DNA of 64,000 nt from Bacteroidota bacterium (GCA_029547705.1 JAKPOU010000066.1:1-64000); one strand, 5' to 3'; shown: positions 50,801 to 61,199, counted from the stretch's first letter. Notes: generated by a model not told the origin, from the sequence alone. Numbers and translations: made by a program.

Positions 50801-52300
50801 TTAATGGACATGGCCGGAATGAGCGTCAAGCGCGCCCGTGGCCTGTGCAAGTTTGATATAGATGGCTCCCTCTGTAACTATTCTCTCATCTGCCCGGAGA
50901 CCTTCCGCCACCTCGGTACGGTAACCATCCGTCCTGCCGGTTCTGATCTCCCGTTTTTCAAATAGTTCGGGAGTGTGCTGAACCCATACAAAATAGACAC
51001 CCTGCTCTTCAAGTATGGCAGTATTTGGTACAACCAGTGTATCTTCCCTGTCCCCGGCTTCAAGAAACACCTCAACGAAACTTCCCGGGATAAACTCACC
51101 ATGACTCTCAATACCCAGAGTGACAGGTATCAGGAAATTATCTTCCCCGGCGGCTTTGCCGTATGACAGGATTCTGCCTCCAAGTTCATCGAGACTGTAG
51201 GTCCTGCCGGCATTGATCTTCCTGATTCTTACTGCCTTAATCTGGTGAAGCTGTGAGGAATATCTTTGCGGGACATCCACTTTTACAGCCAGGAAACTGT
51301 TTTGCAATATGACGACAAGAGTCTGGCCGGCATTTACATATTCTCCATTGCTGACCATTATCCGCATTATAAATCCTTTTGCAGGACTGGTGACAAGCTG
51401 TCCGGTATTGTTGAAGCTTTCCCTGTAACTCTCATATACCGATCTGTCATTTTCAAAACGGTTTTTAATCTCCAGAAATTCCTTTTCCGGTATTATTCTG
51501 TCCTTCAGAAGAGATAATGCCCTCTCCATGTCGGCGGAGGACCTCTCAAAATTGTTTTTCGCCTGTGAATACCTGACCGAGAAATTATTGTCAGCCAGGC
51601 TGCTGCCGCTAACCGTAAACAAGATCTGCCCCTGACCGACTTCATCCCCTTCATAAATACCACCCGGGCCAAACTGCACTATTCCCCCTGTTCTGGCAGA
51701 CACTATAAATTCATTACTGCTCAGCGGCTGAACCAGTCCGGTTGTTTTAATCACCTGGGCAAAAGCCTCCTGCCGGGGGTATCCGGTGGAAAAATCCACC
51801 TTCCACGACTGTTCCTTTGTAAAAACTGAAGTGTTTGCCTCTGAATGAGCCCCGTCTTCCAGTGCCTCATGGACCGCCTCATGGTTTCCGTAAACCTCAA
51901 CATTATTGACAATAAGCTCACATTCCGATTCTCCGGCTGAAATATTATATTTAAGAATGCCGCTTCCCGCAGATTCAGGAACAAAGGAGAAACTGTAGAT
52001 TCCCTTTCCTGAGGAAGCCGTATTTTCAGGCACAAACTCCTTCCCGTTAATAATATATACCAGTCTTATCTTTGCATCCCCGACAGCCCTGAAACCCGGG
52101 ACTGAACTTAAATAGGTGACAATACTGGCAGGCTCACCGGCAACAAAATGATCTGTTTCTATAAAAAGCTCGAATCTGTCGCAGTAAGCCGTATACTGAA
52201 TCATGTGATCGTGATGTTCAGAATGATGATCCTCTGGCTTATTACCACATCCTGTAAGCAGGATGACTGATATGAAAAAATATAATAATCTGAATTTCAT
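50801..52300 (-). CDS. RND efflux membrane-fusion adaptor (CusB-like), lipoprotein
   Basis: A 499-residue adaptor with a lipoprotein signal (VILLTGC, Cys at about 18) followed by a His-rich segment (DHHSEHHDHM, about 24-33), a plausible metal-binding site. An N-terminal domain of about 130 residues precedes the usual hairpin (about 215-300), lipoyl-like and beta-barrel regions (IVQFGPGGIYEGDEVGQG; VVPNTAILEEQGVYFVWV). The C-terminus is also His-rich (DAHSGHVH). It is the first gene of the adaptor-pump-channel operon. The small His-rich gene at 52386 lies 85 bp upstream on the same strand. Confidence 0.9.
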   Translation of the reverse strand: MKFRLLYFFISVILLTGCGNKPEDHHSEHHDHMIQYTAYCDRFELFIETDHFVAGEPASIVTYLSSVPGFRAVGDAKIRLVYIINGKEFVPENTASSGKGIYSFSFVPESAGSGILKYNISAGESECELIVNNVEVYGNHEAVHEALEDGAHSEANTSVFTKEQSWKVDFSTGYPRQEAFAQVIKTTGLVQPLSSNEFIVSARTGGIVQFGPGGIYEGDEVGQGQILFTVSGSSLADNNFSVRYSQAKNNFERSSADMERALSLLKDRIIPEKEFLEIKNRFENDRSVYESYRESFNNTGQLVTSPAKGFIMRIMVSNGEYVNAGQTLVVILQNSFLAVKVDVPQRYSSQLHQIKAVRIRKINAGRTYSLDELGGRILSYGKAAGEDNFLIPVTLGIESHGEFIPGSFVEVFLEAGDREDTLVVPNTAILEEQGVYFVWVQHTPELFEKREIRTGRTDGYRTEVAEGLRADERIVTEGAIYIKLAQATGALDAHSGHVH

Positions 52301-52385
52301 TTTCCTGGCTTAAATTCATGAAATACGAAATAACACGGCAGGTATGTTCCTTGCCGGTGTAAAAAAATTTTATCTCAGATGGAAT

Positions 52386-52856
52386 TTAAGCCGCAGGAGG
52401 AGCCCTGAGACCTGAAGCAGGATAGGAATCCTTTAACTGATACTTTCCGGATCCTCTTTCAAAGACCAAAAAGCTGGGCCTGTTCTGATTTATGTATAAT
52501 AAACCTTCTCCTGTCAGTGAATTGTAATCTGAATTTAACAGTTGGTCCGGAGTAATATTCTCGAATGTACCGATCTGTATTTTTTCATTTATTTCCGGAA
52601 CCGTCACCTCCAGTTCAAGAAAACAATTATCACCCTGCTGACCCTTGTCATTGCCGTGAGAACCGGTACTTTCACTTTCATTCTGCAGGTCATCAAATGA
52701 CAGACTGCCGGAGGGCAGACAAGCACATGGCTGCCTGTGTGCCGTTGCGAAACAAGTAAAAGGGCCATGGTGGTGATGAGGAATAACAGTGCGGGCAAGG
52801 AAGGCCATGGTTCCCAGAATTATTATCAGGGGTATCTTTAAGACTTTATTCCTCAT
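52386..52856 (-). CDS. Small exported His/Cys-rich protein next to metal-efflux genes
   Basis: A 156-residue protein that starts with a hydrophobic signal (KIPLIIILGTMAFLA) and has VIPHHHHGPFTCF (about 24-36) with further Cys at CACLP. The IPHHHHG motif is shared by Bacteroidota proteins of unknown function found beside CusABC-type systems (possibly DUF6769; I am not certain). The middle (LTGEGLLYINQNRPSF) is probably beta-rich. A periplasmic metal-binding or sensing partner for the efflux system is inferred. A TACTTTTG element at 52873-52880 on the minus strand, about 17 bp upstream, could be the promoter for the whole efflux operon. Confidence 0.75.
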   Translation of the reverse strand: MRNKVLKIPLIIILGTMAFLARTVIPHHHHGPFTCFATAHRQPCACLPSGSLSFDDLQNESESTGSHGNDKGQQGDNCFLELEVTVPEINEKIQIGTFENITPDQLLNSDYNSLTGEGLLYINQNRPSFLVFERGSGKYQLKDSYPASGLRAPPAA

Positions 52857-53196
52857 ATTGTTAAATCCTGTGCAAAAGTAACAAATTAATAAACCAGCTT
52901 GTTCAATTTAACTTCTTTTAACCTGGCTGATTCATAAAGCGAAACCCGGTATGCCGGCAGATCCGGGCCGTACAGGGCTGATCATCAGCAGCTATCGGCA
53001 GTCATCAGCCGTCATCGCCCGGGAGATTAAACCTCCGGGACTGGCTTGCTGAAATCCCCCGGAGGAGTTATGTCAGTCCCCGTCCGCTTTACTGAAACAA
53101 ATAAAATGTTAAAAACCGGAAAAATAAGTTGAAAAACATTTTTGTTTTTTGTCTCTTCATAAACTAAATTTGTTTAGAACTACTCGATCGGAATAC
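52857..53196. other. Divergent control region between efflux and surface operons
   Basis: It contains a minus-strand TACTTTTG (52873-52880) for the efflux side, an 8-bp inverted repeat CCTCCGGG/CCCGGAGG (53032-53039 and 53058-53065), and the strong plus-strand promoter at 53141. A series of short CATCAGC/CATCGCC-like words (52983-53020) lies before the inverted repeat. I see no gene. Confidence 0.55.
53141..53172 (+). promoter_or_regulatory. Consensus Bacteroidota promoter of the surface-protein operon
   Basis: TTTG (53141-53144), 20 bp, TAAATTTG (53165-53172) is a full match to TTTG-N19-21-TAnnTTTG. The start codon chosen for the barrel gene is 25 bp beyond. The promoter overlaps the first codons of a longer open frame that begins at 53149, which argues against that longer start. 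Confidence 0.8.
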
Positions 53197-54894
53197 ATGG
53201 CATTCAAAATAAAAAAAAATTCGTCCCGGTTTTGCCTGTTGTTCACCCTTATCACAGCCATCCCGGTTCACGCACAGGATTTATCTGAACTGAACAAGTC
53301 AGAGCCCTTTACTATCAGCGGGAGTGCAGGACTGACCAGTTCCTTCTATTCTGCCTCCGGCATCCCGGATCGCCAGGCACCCTTTGCCTATGGCATCCAT
53401 GCCAATGCCACCATGACCCTTTATGGCATAGCAATGCCCTTTTCCTTTACCTGGTACAACAACAGCAAAGTGGGTTTCAGTCAGCCATTCAACCAGTTCG
53501 GAATCAGTCCGAAATACAGGTGGCTCACTCTTCACCTGGGCTACCGCAATCTGTCCTTCTCTGAATTCACCCTGAGCGGTTACACTTTTCTGGGTGCCGG
53601 TATTGAAGCCAGTCCGGGCAGGTTCCGCATCGGTGCGATGTATGGTAAGTTTAACCAGAACTCCGTGTATGACCTGGCGATGGCCGACTCAATGCCGAAA
53701 ATGACCCGGACAGGCTGGGCTGCCAAGCTGGGCTACGGCAGCGAGAAACGATTTGTCGACCTGTCGGTGCTGCGGATAGGTGACGATCCCAAAGGATATG
53801 ACACTCTTAATATCGAACCGGGAATACCGGCACCCGAACAGAATATTGCACTGGGACTCACCTCCCGCTTTGACATAAGCGAAAAACTGACCTTCAGGTT
53901 TGACGGTTCATACAGTTTCTACACCTTCAACCGCGCCTTTGCCGCCACCGGCATCAGCGATGACGCCCTGCTCCGGCTGGCAGGCAATTTCATCAGGGTG
54001 AACAGCACCAGCGAATACTTCAAGGCGCTCAAGACCAGCATCAGCTATTCCTTCAGCCAGGGAACCGTAACCGGTATCGAGTACCGGCGTATCGACCCGG
54101 GCTTCCGGTCCATGGGAAGTTATTTCTTCAACAACGATATTGAACACCTGACCATCAACCAGAGCCTGGCTCTCCTGAAAAACAAAATTAACCTGCGAGG
54201 CTCACTGGGGGCTCAGCGTGATAACCTGAAAGGGGCCAAGGAGCATACCGCACTCAGGATCATCGGATCCCTCACCGGCAATTACAACATAAACCAGAAC
54301 TGGGCAGTAGATGCAACATTCAATAATTTCTCAACCAATCAGCGTGTATTCAGGACAGCAACAGACCAAAGCCTGCTCATCTACCAGGTCAACCGCACGA
54401 TAACACTGTCCCCGCGCTACATGAACGCCGGCGAAAAAATGTCGCACATGGCCATGCTGAACATCAATGTTACAGCGCTTGAAGACAAAAACCAGAGCAC
54501 TTCAGACATGACTGAAACCGAAACCTATATGGCAATGCTGATCTACAACCTGGGCCTGCTTCAGCTTAAGATGAACATTTCCGCCGGACTCAACTACACC
54601 ATGATGCTGAACAAAAACTTTGAGAACAGGCTGGCAGGCGGCAATATCAATGTTGCCAAAACACTGCTCCGGGACCAGTTATCACTTGGACTGAACAATA
54701 ACCTGATGATCAACAGGATCAACGATGACAAGGGTCTGATCCTCAACTCGGCGCTGACAGCTGCCTGGAGGTTCCACCCGAAACATTCACTCTCACTTAA
54801 CCTTAACCTTATCAACAACCGGTTTGCCGAAGGATCGGCAGTACCGACATATCACGAAATAAGAGGAGACTTTGGCTATGCGTTCACATTCTGA
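53197..54894 (+). CDS. Outer-membrane beta-barrel protein of the TANFOR system
   Basis: I use the start at 53197 (MAFKIKKNSSRF), because the consensus promoter lies just upstream and overlaps the longer frame. The 565-residue product has a signal peptide (to about 26, ending VHAQD) and then about twenty amphipathic strands with aromatic-capped alternation, such as PFAYGIHANATMTLYGI, WLTLHLGYRNLSFSEF and ISYSFSQGTVTGIEY, ending YHEIRGDFGYAFTF with a terminal Phe. That pattern fits an outer-membrane barrel. I do not recognise a Pfam family. The last 23 bp overlap the start of the 2100-residue gene, so the two are coupled. Confidence 0.75.
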   Translation: MAFKIKKNSSRFCLLFTLITAIPVHAQDLSELNKSEPFTISGSAGLTSSFYSASGIPDRQAPFAYGIHANATMTLYGIAMPFSFTWYNNSKVGFSQPFNQFGISPKYRWLTLHLGYRNLSFSEFTLSGYTFLGAGIEASPGRFRIGAMYGKFNQNSVYDLAMADSMPKMTRTGWAAKLGYGSEKRFVDLSVLRIGDDPKGYDTLNIEPGIPAPEQNIALGLTSRFDISEKLTFRFDGSYSFYTFNRAFAATGISDDALLRLAGNFIRVNSTSEYFKALKTSISYSFSQGTVTGIEYRRIDPGFRSMGSYFFNNDIEHLTINQSLALLKNKINLRGSLGAQRDNLKGAKEHTALRIIGSLTGNYNINQNWAVDATFNNFSTNQRVFRTATDQSLLIYQVNRTITLSPRYMNAGEKMSHMAMLNINVTALEDKNQSTSDMTETETYMAMLIYNLGLLQLKMNISAGLNYTMMLNKNFENRLAGGNINVAKTLLRDQLSLGLNNNLMINRINDDKGLILNSALTAAWRFHPKHSLSLNLNLINNRFAEGSAVPTYHEIRGDFGYAFTF

Positions 54895-57800
54895 CAGATC
54901 ACACGAAAAAGAAGAAAAGACAATGGCATCTGCCACATTCCGCAAAGACCGGTTCCCGGTACGGTATCCGGAGACATCCTGCCGGGAGAGTTTTAAGACA
55001 TCGGGACAGGCTGCAGGATACCCGGCATCATCCCGGGCTGTCGCCTTCCTCAGAAGAGGGCTGGCCGCAGTGATCCTGATCATAACGGCGCTGACGGCTG
55101 CCCTGGCTCAGGAGCTGGTAAACCAGACCGTGCAGGTGCTTCCCCCCTATACCGGCAAGTTGTCCCATTACTTCGCAACACCGGGGCGAATCGTGAGTAT
55201 AATCACGACTAACCCTAACAATATAGACGCAAGGGAGTACAGGTATTACCTTCACGGCTATATTGAGAGCGTTCACAATGACGGTGAGATCCGGATAGGT
55301 ACCCGGAGGGACTACCGGCCGGCCACACCTTCAGTAATGAAAGCTCAGCTGGGGCCTGACGGAGGAGTTATAGCATGGCTTCCCTATACACTTACCTACA
55401 GCGACATACAGCAGGTCTTCAGTCCCCAGAACCTTGAGTACCGGGGTATCTCCCGCGAGCAGGCAGAAAAAACCGGCCTGCCAGACGGCATGTACCGTAT
55501 CTGTTTCATGCTCTATATCAACCCCTGGGGTGACGGCTTTTCTGCGCAGGGACCATTCTGCAGCCCTCCGTTCAGTATCATCTCCGATTTTACAGCCGTG
55601 GAAGCTCCCCAGATTATTCAGCCGCCGGACAATTCCATGCTCACTCCCGAACAGTTGCAGACACTGCAGTTCACCTGGACTATGCCTCCCGGTGCTCCTG
55701 CAACCACACAGTACAGGCTGAGGATCATTGAGCTGAATGACGAGTCGGCCAATTACCGGGACATGCTCCGCACCGAAGCTTATCCTGCATTTTTCGAGAC
55801 CACCGTAACCGGTGTACCCACCTTTTTATATACCATAGCCAATCCACCCTTCAGACCTGACAAGGCTTACGCATTTATAATCAGAGCAATAGATCCCCTT
55901 GGAAACACAAACTTCAAAAACAGCGGCTTCAGCGAAGTGAACCTTTTCATGCAGGCTAAACAGACGATGTCGTCACCACCGCCCGCGGCCCCGCCACCAA
56001 CACTTTATATTCCCGGGCAGCAGTTCACCCGGGTGACCCCGTCGATAATGAAGCCCACCACTATTAAAGGAAGGCTGTCATATAAGTACCCCTCTGCCAG
56101 GCCAAAGCTTTTTTCTCAGGGCACAAAACCACCGCCACTGTCAAATGCCAGGATCAAACTGGTCACATATTACATAGTGAAAGATTCAAAAGGACGAATA
56201 GTTGAAAATATGACCAGAGAGGGTCAGAAATGGAGCAATCATGTCAACTACAAAGGGCTTGACGACAGAGTGGTGGCAACGGCAACCACCGGCAGGGATG
56301 GTGAGTTCGAATTTAACTTCCTCTCAAACAACAGCGGGGAACCAATCGGCATAACTGATTGCAGTGTGAGAGTAGCCCGGCTTGAAAATCCAGCTGCAGA
56401 TCCCTGTGAACTTATGCCCGGCATTGATCAGCTTCTGGCCGGCAGAGGCGGACCCAGAATGAGCGGGGAAACAGATAACGGCACGGATGACGATGTAAAT
56501 TGCAGGCTCTATCTCGCTTATCGCATCGTGATTGAGGGAGAGCATGCACGTTACTACCTTGATCCGGACCAGGATCTGAAGTACTTTTTTGAGGTTAAAG
56601 CGGGAGAGACAAAAGATGTTAAAGAGGTCACAACCCTGGTCAGAAGCTTTGAACTAAAGGTAAAGGCAACTGCCAGATGGTCCGGGGAAGAGTTTACCAT
56701 TCATGACAAAGAGGAGTTACAGCAAATGGATGTATGGATCTACCGGAAGGTAAATTTCAATTACCCTTCCATATTCCCTGAAAATGATGTCAGGCCCGAT
56801 AAAAGCAGCAAGTTTCCGGCACCTCACTTCCCCGGCTTTACCTGTGTAGGGAAAGAGACCACCGACAAAAATGGAATTGCATCGCTTACAGATCTCGTCC
56901 TCAATGATAATACAACATATCAGTATTATTTCTATATAAACGCAGAGACCTACAGTTTCGAGACAGATGGCCTTGTTATGCTGAACCTGAAAGATCTCAT
57001 CGACATTGAAAACAGAAAAAATGCAACAACCACAGAGATAACAGATCCCAATACCAGCCAGACCATTCAGTTAAATGTTACTCCTGAAGATGAAACATGG
57101 GATCGTCTGCTGAATATGCGATCTGCCCACAGGTGGGGGAACAATCGCGGATTTTTACACACTGAGCAGCTTGATCTGCGCTTCCCTGCACTGGTAATTA
57201 AACTGATAGAACCAGAAGGATTAAAGCAGATCAATATACCCGCATATGTCACTCTCAGGGAGGAATACCGGGCCGGGAAACTGCTGGTGGAAAATACCTG
57301 GAAGACTATCCGTCTGGAAAATGACATCACACGGTTCATCCCCATGGGCCGCATTGATTCCAGTACCTACGAACTCAAGGAATTGTCGGCAGAATTCACT
57401 CCCCTGCCGCAGGAACAGATTCTGTCAGGTCCCCGCCGGACCGTCACCGCAAAAATTGAGGGCTTTGCAGATGAAACCTTCCTGGTAAAGGAAGAAGATC
57501 CACTGAAAATAGGAGAACGCTTTGAAATGGTCATTATAATGCGTTACGGCGCCGCCATGAGGGGAAAGGTACTCGATGCCATCACCCGGAAGCCGCTTGC
57601 CGGCGTCAAGCTGAAAGTGATAGGCGAGATGGAGATGGCCACCACCACCGACAAGGAGGGGAAATACGAACTCAGGGCACGAAAGCTTGACAAACAGCGC
57701 CGTGTGGAAATATCAAGATCCGGATATATGACTGACACGGTAACTGTCACCCTCAACAGGGAGGATAATGTGTACAACTTTGAACTTTTCCCCATGGCAC

Positions 57801-60800
57801 GCATGCTGGAAGTGGAAGTATGGGCCGGAAATAACTGGAAAAAGGGAGCGGTGGTGACACTGCCTGATGTGCCTGAAAGCTGGACATATGACTTTAACAC
57901 AGGGACTACAAAAGGATCATCCGGATTTTTGGAGCAGGCGATGAAGCAGGCCGGACAACAGGCGGCACAGAAGACGACACAGCAGGCAGCACAGCAGGCG
58001 ACACAGCAAACCGCACAACAGACAGCGGTACAGACGGTACAGGCCGTTTCCACCGGTACCGTGAGCACAAATCTGAACAGTATGGCAATGAAGCTCCGGC
58101 AGCCGGTACAGAAAGAACAGATCACACAGAGCATGCGGGACAAATATAATATGACACTCTCAGACGGACTGCAGGTATCTGCTGCGATTTCGCCGGCCTA
58201 CGGACTGCAGGCTGCCTCTTCTGATGAAGGGCCTGCCTGTTCACAGGTGACCGACAGTGATGGATGGGCAGGATTTTGCTTTACAGGAGGAACGGGAGAC
58301 CACTTCAGGCTGGTAATAACCAATGATCCTGACGCGGATGACAACTACTGCTCCATAATCACCAAGGTATCTGTGCCCTACGAGAAGTCTGTCATGGGAT
58401 CACGTTACAGGTTCACGATGCCGGGCGGGGGATGCCTGTCTGGAACAGTATATCTGGGAGAAGGCACGGAGAAGCCCCTGGAGGGTATGAAGGTGAGGGC
58501 AACTGTCAATGTTGACGACGAAACGTACGACATAGTTGCCTCCACGGATGCCTCAGGCCGCTACAAGCTGCCCAACCTGCCTGTCAACAGGCCCTTCAGG
58601 CTGACAGTGACATCAGACAAAGGCAGTAACAACTTTGTAGGTTACAATAATGACAACTATGTGCTGGAAAAAGGAGGTAACGAATGCCAGGCCGAAGATT
58701 TCCATATGAGATCGGTAGACGGGGTTGACATCAGCAGCTTTATGGGCTTCCCCTTTGATGCATCCGGTTTCAAAAAACTGCCGGGCGGAAGGATGAGTCT
58801 GACCGGCAGTATCACTCTCCCTGCAAACGCACATTTCAATGAACAGATTATTGATATCAGCGATGTGGAAATGGTTAAGAGCAGCGTCATCAACACTGAG
58901 GGCGACACACTGCTGCTGCCGGCAATACTCCCCTTCATCACTGACATCAACGACCTCACCGTGACACTCCCGGGCGGCTATAAGGCGCTCATCACCGATG
59001 AGGCGGGACTAAAACTTGAACTCTATGATCAGACCAGGCTGCATGGCGAGATGAAAGCATCGGTAATGATTCACTCAGAAGCACATGTTCCGGAGCTCAA
59101 TGGCAACTTCGCAGGCTGGGGCTATGACCTTCCCGACCTCCTGCTGGCTGCAAAGCCGGCTACTGACAACCCGCTGATAACGGTCTACAGGGGCAGCGGA
59201 CAGATACCCTCCGGCAGTACCGGCAGCAACGGATTCTATCTCACTGACGGAAAGACCAGTGAGCTGGTTTACAGCGTTGAAGGTTTTACAAGAAAAGCTT
59301 ATGCTGAGCCGGGAAAGTCATTCTTTGACAAAAACGGACTGACATTACAGACCAGGCTAAAAGCATCAATACATACCCTGAATCCGCGTAATCTGGAGCT
59401 TGATGCGGGTACGATAAGGATAAACAGGAAAGGACTGACAACACTTAACCAGAAGCCCTTCACGGTGATGATGGGCAACTGGAGACTGAACTGCGATAAA
59501 TGGGCCATCACCTATGACGGAATAATGGTTTCTGAGGCAACTCTTTCTGCCGGTGCCGATATAAAGATTGAAAATATCAGGTTTACTTCTGAAGCCATGC
59601 TGACTGACAAGTCGACTATACACCTTGACAGGATGAAACTGCTTGGTGTAAGGGAAATAATGATCAATACAACAAAGAAGGGACTGCGATACGGATATCT
59701 CCACAGCGGCGTTAACGGCTGGAGCCTTTATGCCACGCCTGATGACGGAGAGACCACCGTGGCCACCCTCAGTGATATGCCGGGGCTGGCCCCGGGTGAC
59801 AAAATACAGTTCACAGCCGTTGACTTCAACAGCGAGGGCGAGAGTATGCTGCTTCTGAACAGCCGCAAGTTCAGGCTTTTCAATATTGTTGACTTCACAC
59901 CCTACCCCTCCACCCGTATGTATGTATATGAATCATCGGTGAAACTTAAGGGGAATTTCGATTTCGGGATACCCGGATATGTAAGACCTTCCGGCGCAAT
60001 GGGATACTTCAGGGAAGGCAACAGGCTGGAGTTTGCCATGATGGATATGGATGTTTTCAGGTTCACACATCACAATGTCATCTATGACCTCACCGAAGAG
60101 TACAGGCTGAGCGAAGGCCTCTTCACTGCCAGAGGTACAGTCAGGGAACCGGGACACCTGCCAAGCCTGAAAGTGACAATGTCACACAGGGCAACGGAAA
60201 CCCGTGTCGACTTTGACAAGGGCCAGAAACTCGATATGGGCTCAGGCAGGGAGCTGGCAAACCTCGTGGGCAACAACAGGGTGATAAACAATGCATGGGA
60301 TGTCCTGCGCTTCGAGGGTGATGTTAGGGGATTCAACAATATAAATCCCGGACAGAAAATGAACTTCGAGGTGAGGGGCACCGTACAGGCTGCGGGACAA
60401 CAAATTGCAGTAAGCGATATTCCCTCTTTCCCCGGCCTGACAATGACCTATGACCTGCCTAATGCGAGACTGATTGGCAGTGCAGCTCTCAACATGAACC
60501 TGGGAGGGCTGAAGCTTGATGGCAATATCAATACCGTGATGGACAGCCAGGGATGGCTTTTCAATGCCAGTGGCATGATAGATATACCGGGTATCGGCGG
60601 CGCCAGTCTGTTCGGCCTGTTCGGCAACTACAGCAATATACCCGGTGATGTGTCAAAGAAAATTGGCAGTGCAGTCTGCCTGCCGGCTGAATTCACGAAA
60701 AACCTTCACGGATTCTTCCTCTCAGCCGGACTGACGAAGCAGGTGCTGCCCAGGGTCGAATATGACTACGAAGTGCTGAAGGTTAAGGCCGGCGTTGATG

Positions 60801-61174
60801 TGAGCATCAATGCACGCACCTTCATGACCTTCGGCCAGGGAACCACATTCGGCATGGGTGTGCTGGCCGAAGGACACGCCTACCTGGGCGGCTACCTGGC
60901 AGTCACATGTACCTCTGCAGAGGCTGATGCACGGCTGCAGTTCGGGGTCAGCGGAGACTACAACACCGCTACACGTGTATACAATATAGATGGCTGCGCA
61001 AGCCTCAACCTGAAGGTATCGGCCAGCCAGTGCCTTCCTGCACTGGGCATATGCGGTCCCTGTCTGTCACTCGACCTGGCCGACTTCACCATAGGTGCGA
61101 CAGTACATCTCGATAACAACAAGGGCTTATCAATGGGAATAACCACCTCGAGTTGCGACCAGCAGTGCAAATAG
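54872..61174 (+). CDS. Large surface protein with TANFOR and carboxypeptidase-regulatory domains
   Basis: A 2100-residue exported protein. The signal hydrophobic run (RRGLAAVILIITALTAALA) lies at about residues 63-81, so the N-region is unusually long; starts at 54878 and 54923 would shorten it. Residues about 90-240 resemble the TANFOR domain (PPYTGKLSHYFATPGR..., ending SAQGPFCSPPFSI). FN3-like strands (about 250-360), a Pro-rich link (PPPAAPPPT), and CarboxypepD_reg-like domains from about 890 (GKVLDAITRKPLAGVKL) and about 1187 (LSGTVYLGEGTEKPLEGMKV) follow. Residues 1020-1065 are a Gln/Ala/Thr tract. The C-terminus is Cys-rich (LGICGPCLSLDL, SSCDQQCK). The role is unknown; adhesion or gliding-related surface structure is inferred from domains. 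Confidence 0.8.
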   Translation: MAMRSHSDRSHEKEEKTMASATFRKDRFPVRYPETSCRESFKTSGQAAGYPASSRAVAFLRRGLAAVILIITALTAALAQELVNQTVQVLPPYTGKLSHYFATPGRIVSIITTNPNNIDAREYRYYLHGYIESVHNDGEIRIGTRRDYRPATPSVMKAQLGPDGGVIAWLPYTLTYSDIQQVFSPQNLEYRGISREQAEKTGLPDGMYRICFMLYINPWGDGFSAQGPFCSPPFSIISDFTAVEAPQIIQPPDNSMLTPEQLQTLQFTWTMPPGAPATTQYRLRIIELNDESANYRDMLRTEAYPAFFETTVTGVPTFLYTIANPPFRPDKAYAFIIRAIDPLGNTNFKNSGFSEVNLFMQAKQTMSSPPPAAPPPTLYIPGQQFTRVTPSIMKPTTIKGRLSYKYPSARPKLFSQGTKPPPLSNARIKLVTYYIVKDSKGRIVENMTREGQKWSNHVNYKGLDDRVVATATTGRDGEFEFNFLSNNSGEPIGITDCSVRVARLENPAADPCELMPGIDQLLAGRGGPRMSGETDNGTDDDVNCRLYLAYRIVIEGEHARYYLDPDQDLKYFFEVKAGETKDVKEVTTLVRSFELKVKATARWSGEEFTIHDKEELQQMDVWIYRKVNFNYPSIFPENDVRPDKSSKFPAPHFPGFTCVGKETTDKNGIASLTDLVLNDNTTYQYYFYINAETYSFETDGLVMLNLKDLIDIENRKNATTTEITDPNTSQTIQLNVTPEDETWDRLLNMRSAHRWGNNRGFLHTEQLDLRFPALVIKLIEPEGLKQINIPAYVTLREEYRAGKLLVENTWKTIRLENDITRFIPMGRIDSSTYELKELSAEFTPLPQEQILSGPRRTVTAKIEGFADETFLVKEEDPLKIGERFEMVIIMRYGAAMRGKVLDAITRKPLAGVKLKVIGEMEMATTTDKEGKYELRARKLDKQRRVEISRSGYMTDTVTVTLNREDNVYNFELFPMARMLEVEVWAGNNWKKGAVVTLPDVPESWTYDFNTGTTKGSSGFLEQAMKQAGQQAAQKTTQQAAQQATQQTAQQTAVQTVQAVSTGTVSTNLNSMAMKLRQPVQKEQITQSMRDKYNMTLSDGLQVSAAISPAYGLQAASSDEGPACSQVTDSDGWAGFCFTGGTGDHFRLVITNDPDADDNYCSIITKVSVPYEKSVMGSRYRFTMPGGGCLSGTVYLGEGTEKPLEGMKVRATVNVDDETYDIVASTDASGRYKLPNLPVNRPFRLTVTSDKGSNNFVGYNNDNYVLEKGGNECQAEDFHMRSVDGVDISSFMGFPFDASGFKKLPGGRMSLTGSITLPANAHFNEQIIDISDVEMVKSSVINTEGDTLLLPAILPFITDINDLTVTLPGGYKALITDEAGLKLELYDQTRLHGEMKASVMIHSEAHVPELNGNFAGWGYDLPDLLLAAKPATDNPLITVYRGSGQIPSGSTGSNGFYLTDGKTSELVYSVEGFTRKAYAEPGKSFFDKNGLTLQTRLKASIHTLNPRNLELDAGTIRINRKGLTTLNQKPFTVMMGNWRLNCDKWAITYDGIMVSEATLSAGADIKIENIRFTSEAMLTDKSTIHLDRMKLLGVREIMINTTKKGLRYGYLHSGVNGWSLYATPDDGETTVATLSDMPGLAPGDKIQFTAVDFNSEGESMLLLNSRKFRLFNIVDFTPYPSTRMYVYESSVKLKGNFDFGIPGYVRPSGAMGYFREGNRLEFAMMDMDVFRFTHHNVIYDLTEEYRLSEGLFTARGTVREPGHLPSLKVTMSHRATETRVDFDKGQKLDMGSGRELANLVGNNRVINNAWDVLRFEGDVRGFNNINPGQKMNFEVRGTVQAAGQQIAVSDIPSFPGLTMTYDLPNARLIGSAALNMNLGGLKLDGNINTVMDSQGWLFNASGMIDIPGIGGASLFGLFGNYSNIPGDVSKKIGSAVCLPAEFTKNLHGFFLSAGLTKQVLPRVEYDYEVLKVKAGVDVSINARTFMTFGQGTTFGMGVLAEGHAYLGGYLAVTCTSAEADARLQFGVSGDYNTATRVYNIDGCASLNLKVSASQCLPALGICGPCLSLDLADFTIGATVHLDNNKGLSMGITTSSCDQQCK
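57940..58036 (+). repeat. CAGCAGGCNACA-type coding repeat
   Basis: About eight degenerate 12-15 bp units encode a Gln/Ala/Thr tract (GQQAAQKTTQQAAQQATQQT) in the 2100-residue surface protein. The units are in frame and separate two structured regions. Repeat-length change would vary the spacer. Confidence 0.55.
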
Positions 61175-61199
61175 TTTCAACAGCAAAAGAGAAAACGAC

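Noticed and set aside
53032-53065. 8-bp GC inverted repeat before the surface operon as a terminator
   Set aside because: No T-run follows on either strand and the loop is 18 nt; it could as well be a regulator site, so I list it only in the intergenic entry.
53149-53196. Longer start for the outer-membrane barrel gene
   Set aside because: The consensus promoter (53141-53172) overlaps these codons and the added 16 residues would precede the signal peptide.
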